Assembly (NCBI GenBank): GCA_005882335.1
Contig: VBAP01000031.1
Location: 1 to 49,549 of the forward strand
Length of the DNA: 49,549 bases
Reading direction: 5' to 3'
Source of the DNA: Candidatus Segetimicrobium genomatis
GTDB taxonomy: Bacteria; Sysuimicrobiota; Sysuimicrobiia; Sysuimicrobiales; Kaftiobacteriaceae
Shown here: piece after piece, positions 48,840 through 49,549 of the stretch
Layout of the letters: every line of letters begins with the position of its first letter
How positions within the stretch are numbered: position 1 is the stretch's first letter
Notes under the pieces: model-generated
Databases searched by the model: none
Told to the model about the DNA's origin: nothing
The model's input: only the letters and a program-made list of their open reading frames with translations
Program-made: the position numbers and the translations under genes

Positions 48840-49549
48840 TCACCTCCTTTCTTCTGTTCCAACCCGGGCGGTCTGCCCGCGCTGCGCCACGGCGGTCAGC
48901 CCCCGCGCCACGTCGGCCAAACGAAGGGTGTTGGCGTGCTCTAGGGACTCGTACAGATCTTTCGGCACCGCCCGGAATCCCCGCAGCGCGCCGGCCATGC
49001 TTCCCGCGATGATCGCTACGGTATCGGTGTCATCGCCGATGTTCACGCCGCCGACGATCGCCTGCATTGGATCGCCTCCCGCGGCGACGAAGATGCCGAC
49101 CGCTGCGGGAACGGCTTCGGCGATGTGCAGGCCGCTGCCGACGTAGGCGTGGATCTCCTGGATCGTCTCGATCAGGTCGCGTCCGCGTGCCGCGAGCGCG
49201 ACTGCGGTCTCCATACGCCGGACGACCGAGGGCCCGGCCACGACACGGCCTTCCCGGCGCCCGATCTCCTCGCCCCGCCGCGCGCCCCAAAATGCAGATT
49301 GCACGACGGTGTAGACGTCGGCGTCGGCCGTGAGCGCGCGGGCGATGCCCGCTGCGACCGCGGATGCGCCGGAGATGGCCAGCTGGGTGGCGTGCGTGGG
49401 CAGACACATCGTGACCGCGTCGCGGACCGCGCCCTCGAGATCGCCGGGGTGCGCGAGGCCGGCGGGCGCGATACGCATCGCGGCGCCGTTGGAGGTACCC
49501 AGGCTGGTCAGCCGCCCCTGACGTCCCACCACGCGTGGATCGGTTCCCT
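48840..49549 (-). CDS. ADP-ribosylglycohydrolase (DraG/ARH-like) family, 5' end cut by window
   Basis: The frame is open at the right edge; the last 236 or so residues are present. Family evidence: GTSNGAAMRIAPAGL near the cut end, EIGRREGRVVAG, and the magnesium-binding VGGVNIGDDTDTVAAI-like segment (here GDDTDTVAIIAGSMAGALRG), where the Asp-x-Asp pair binds metal, as in ARH and DraG enzymes. The family removes ADP-ribose from proteins or splits related ribosyl compounds; some clustered members probably act on nucleosides. It is 52 bases upstream of the binding-protein gene on the same strand, so it belongs to that operon. Confidence 0.9.
   Translation of the reverse strand, partial: GTDPRVVGRQGRLTSLGTSNGAAMRIAPAGLAHPGDLEGAVRDAVTMCLPTHATQLAISGASAVAAGIARALTADADVYTVVQSAFWGARRGEEIGRREGRVVAGPSVVRRMETAVALAARGRDLIETIQEIHAYVGSGLHIAEAVPAAVGIFVAAGGDPMQAIVGGVNIGDDTDTVAIIAGSMAGALRGFRAVPKDLYESLEHANTLRLADVARGLTAVAQRGQTARVGTEERR

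Overview
The window is high-GC DNA (roughly 60-65% by eye) from a bacterium that I cannot name with certainty. Gene style points to an uncultured, soil- or sediment-type heterotroph: many peptide, sugar and nucleoside transporters, family III CoA-transferase, TRAP transport and dispersed palindromic repeats. Candidate terrabacterial phyla such as Sysuimicrobiota (CSP1-3), Armatimonadota or Chloroflexota would fit, but this is inference. No rRNA, tRNA, CRISPR array or transposase gene was recognised.

Layout. 1-4.8 kb: the end of an FtsX-type permease, a PilX-like pilin, a short Rdx-family redox gene read only if two in-frame UGA codons are translated (putative selenoprotein, 1875-2117), enoyl-CoA hydratase, a CHRD protein and a CoA-transferase. 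4.9-9.4 kb: a class V aminotransferase followed by a complete TRAP transporter (DctP, DctQ, DctM) and a VanZ-like protein. 9.4-14.6 kb: metallo-beta-lactamase fold hydrolase, NamZ-like cell wall hydrolase, a secreted repeat protein sharing its leader and signal peptide with namZ, and two tandem paralogous membrane proteins. 14.7-18.2 kb: AzlC/AzlD exporter with a 48-codon LysE-like micro-ORF between the two, an EamA exporter with a terminator in its leader, and an HtrA-like protease.

18.2-33.6 kb is one long minus-strand run. From upstream to downstream it holds a family 5 peptide ABC transporter (binding protein and two permeases), a short-chain dehydrogenase, an M28 peptidase, a ketopantoate-reductase-like enzyme, an AstE/AspA-like deacylase, and then a self-contained phosphotransferase system: HPr, EIIA, EIIB, EIIC of the ascorbate type, Enzyme I and a class II aldolase/dehydrogenase fusion. 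It suggests uptake of peptides or acylated amino acids and phosphorylation then cleavage of a sugar acid or sugar.

33.7-49.5 kb is a nucleoside-related island: three nucleoside hydrolases, three PfkB kinases, a dihydropyrimidinase-like amidohydrolase, an MFS transporter, a binding-protein sugar/nucleoside ABC transporter, an ADP-ribosylglycohydrolase (cut by the window end) and an ABC-2 exporter with an unknown membrane-anchored protein. The likely flow is import of nucleosides or ADP-ribose compounds, cleavage to base and ribose, phosphorylation of the sugar and opening of the pyrimidine ring.

The most exciting observation is the Rdx protein with a Sec-x-x-Sec motif in place of Cys-x-x-Cys/Sec, with a SECIS-like hairpin at the right distance from both UGA codons.
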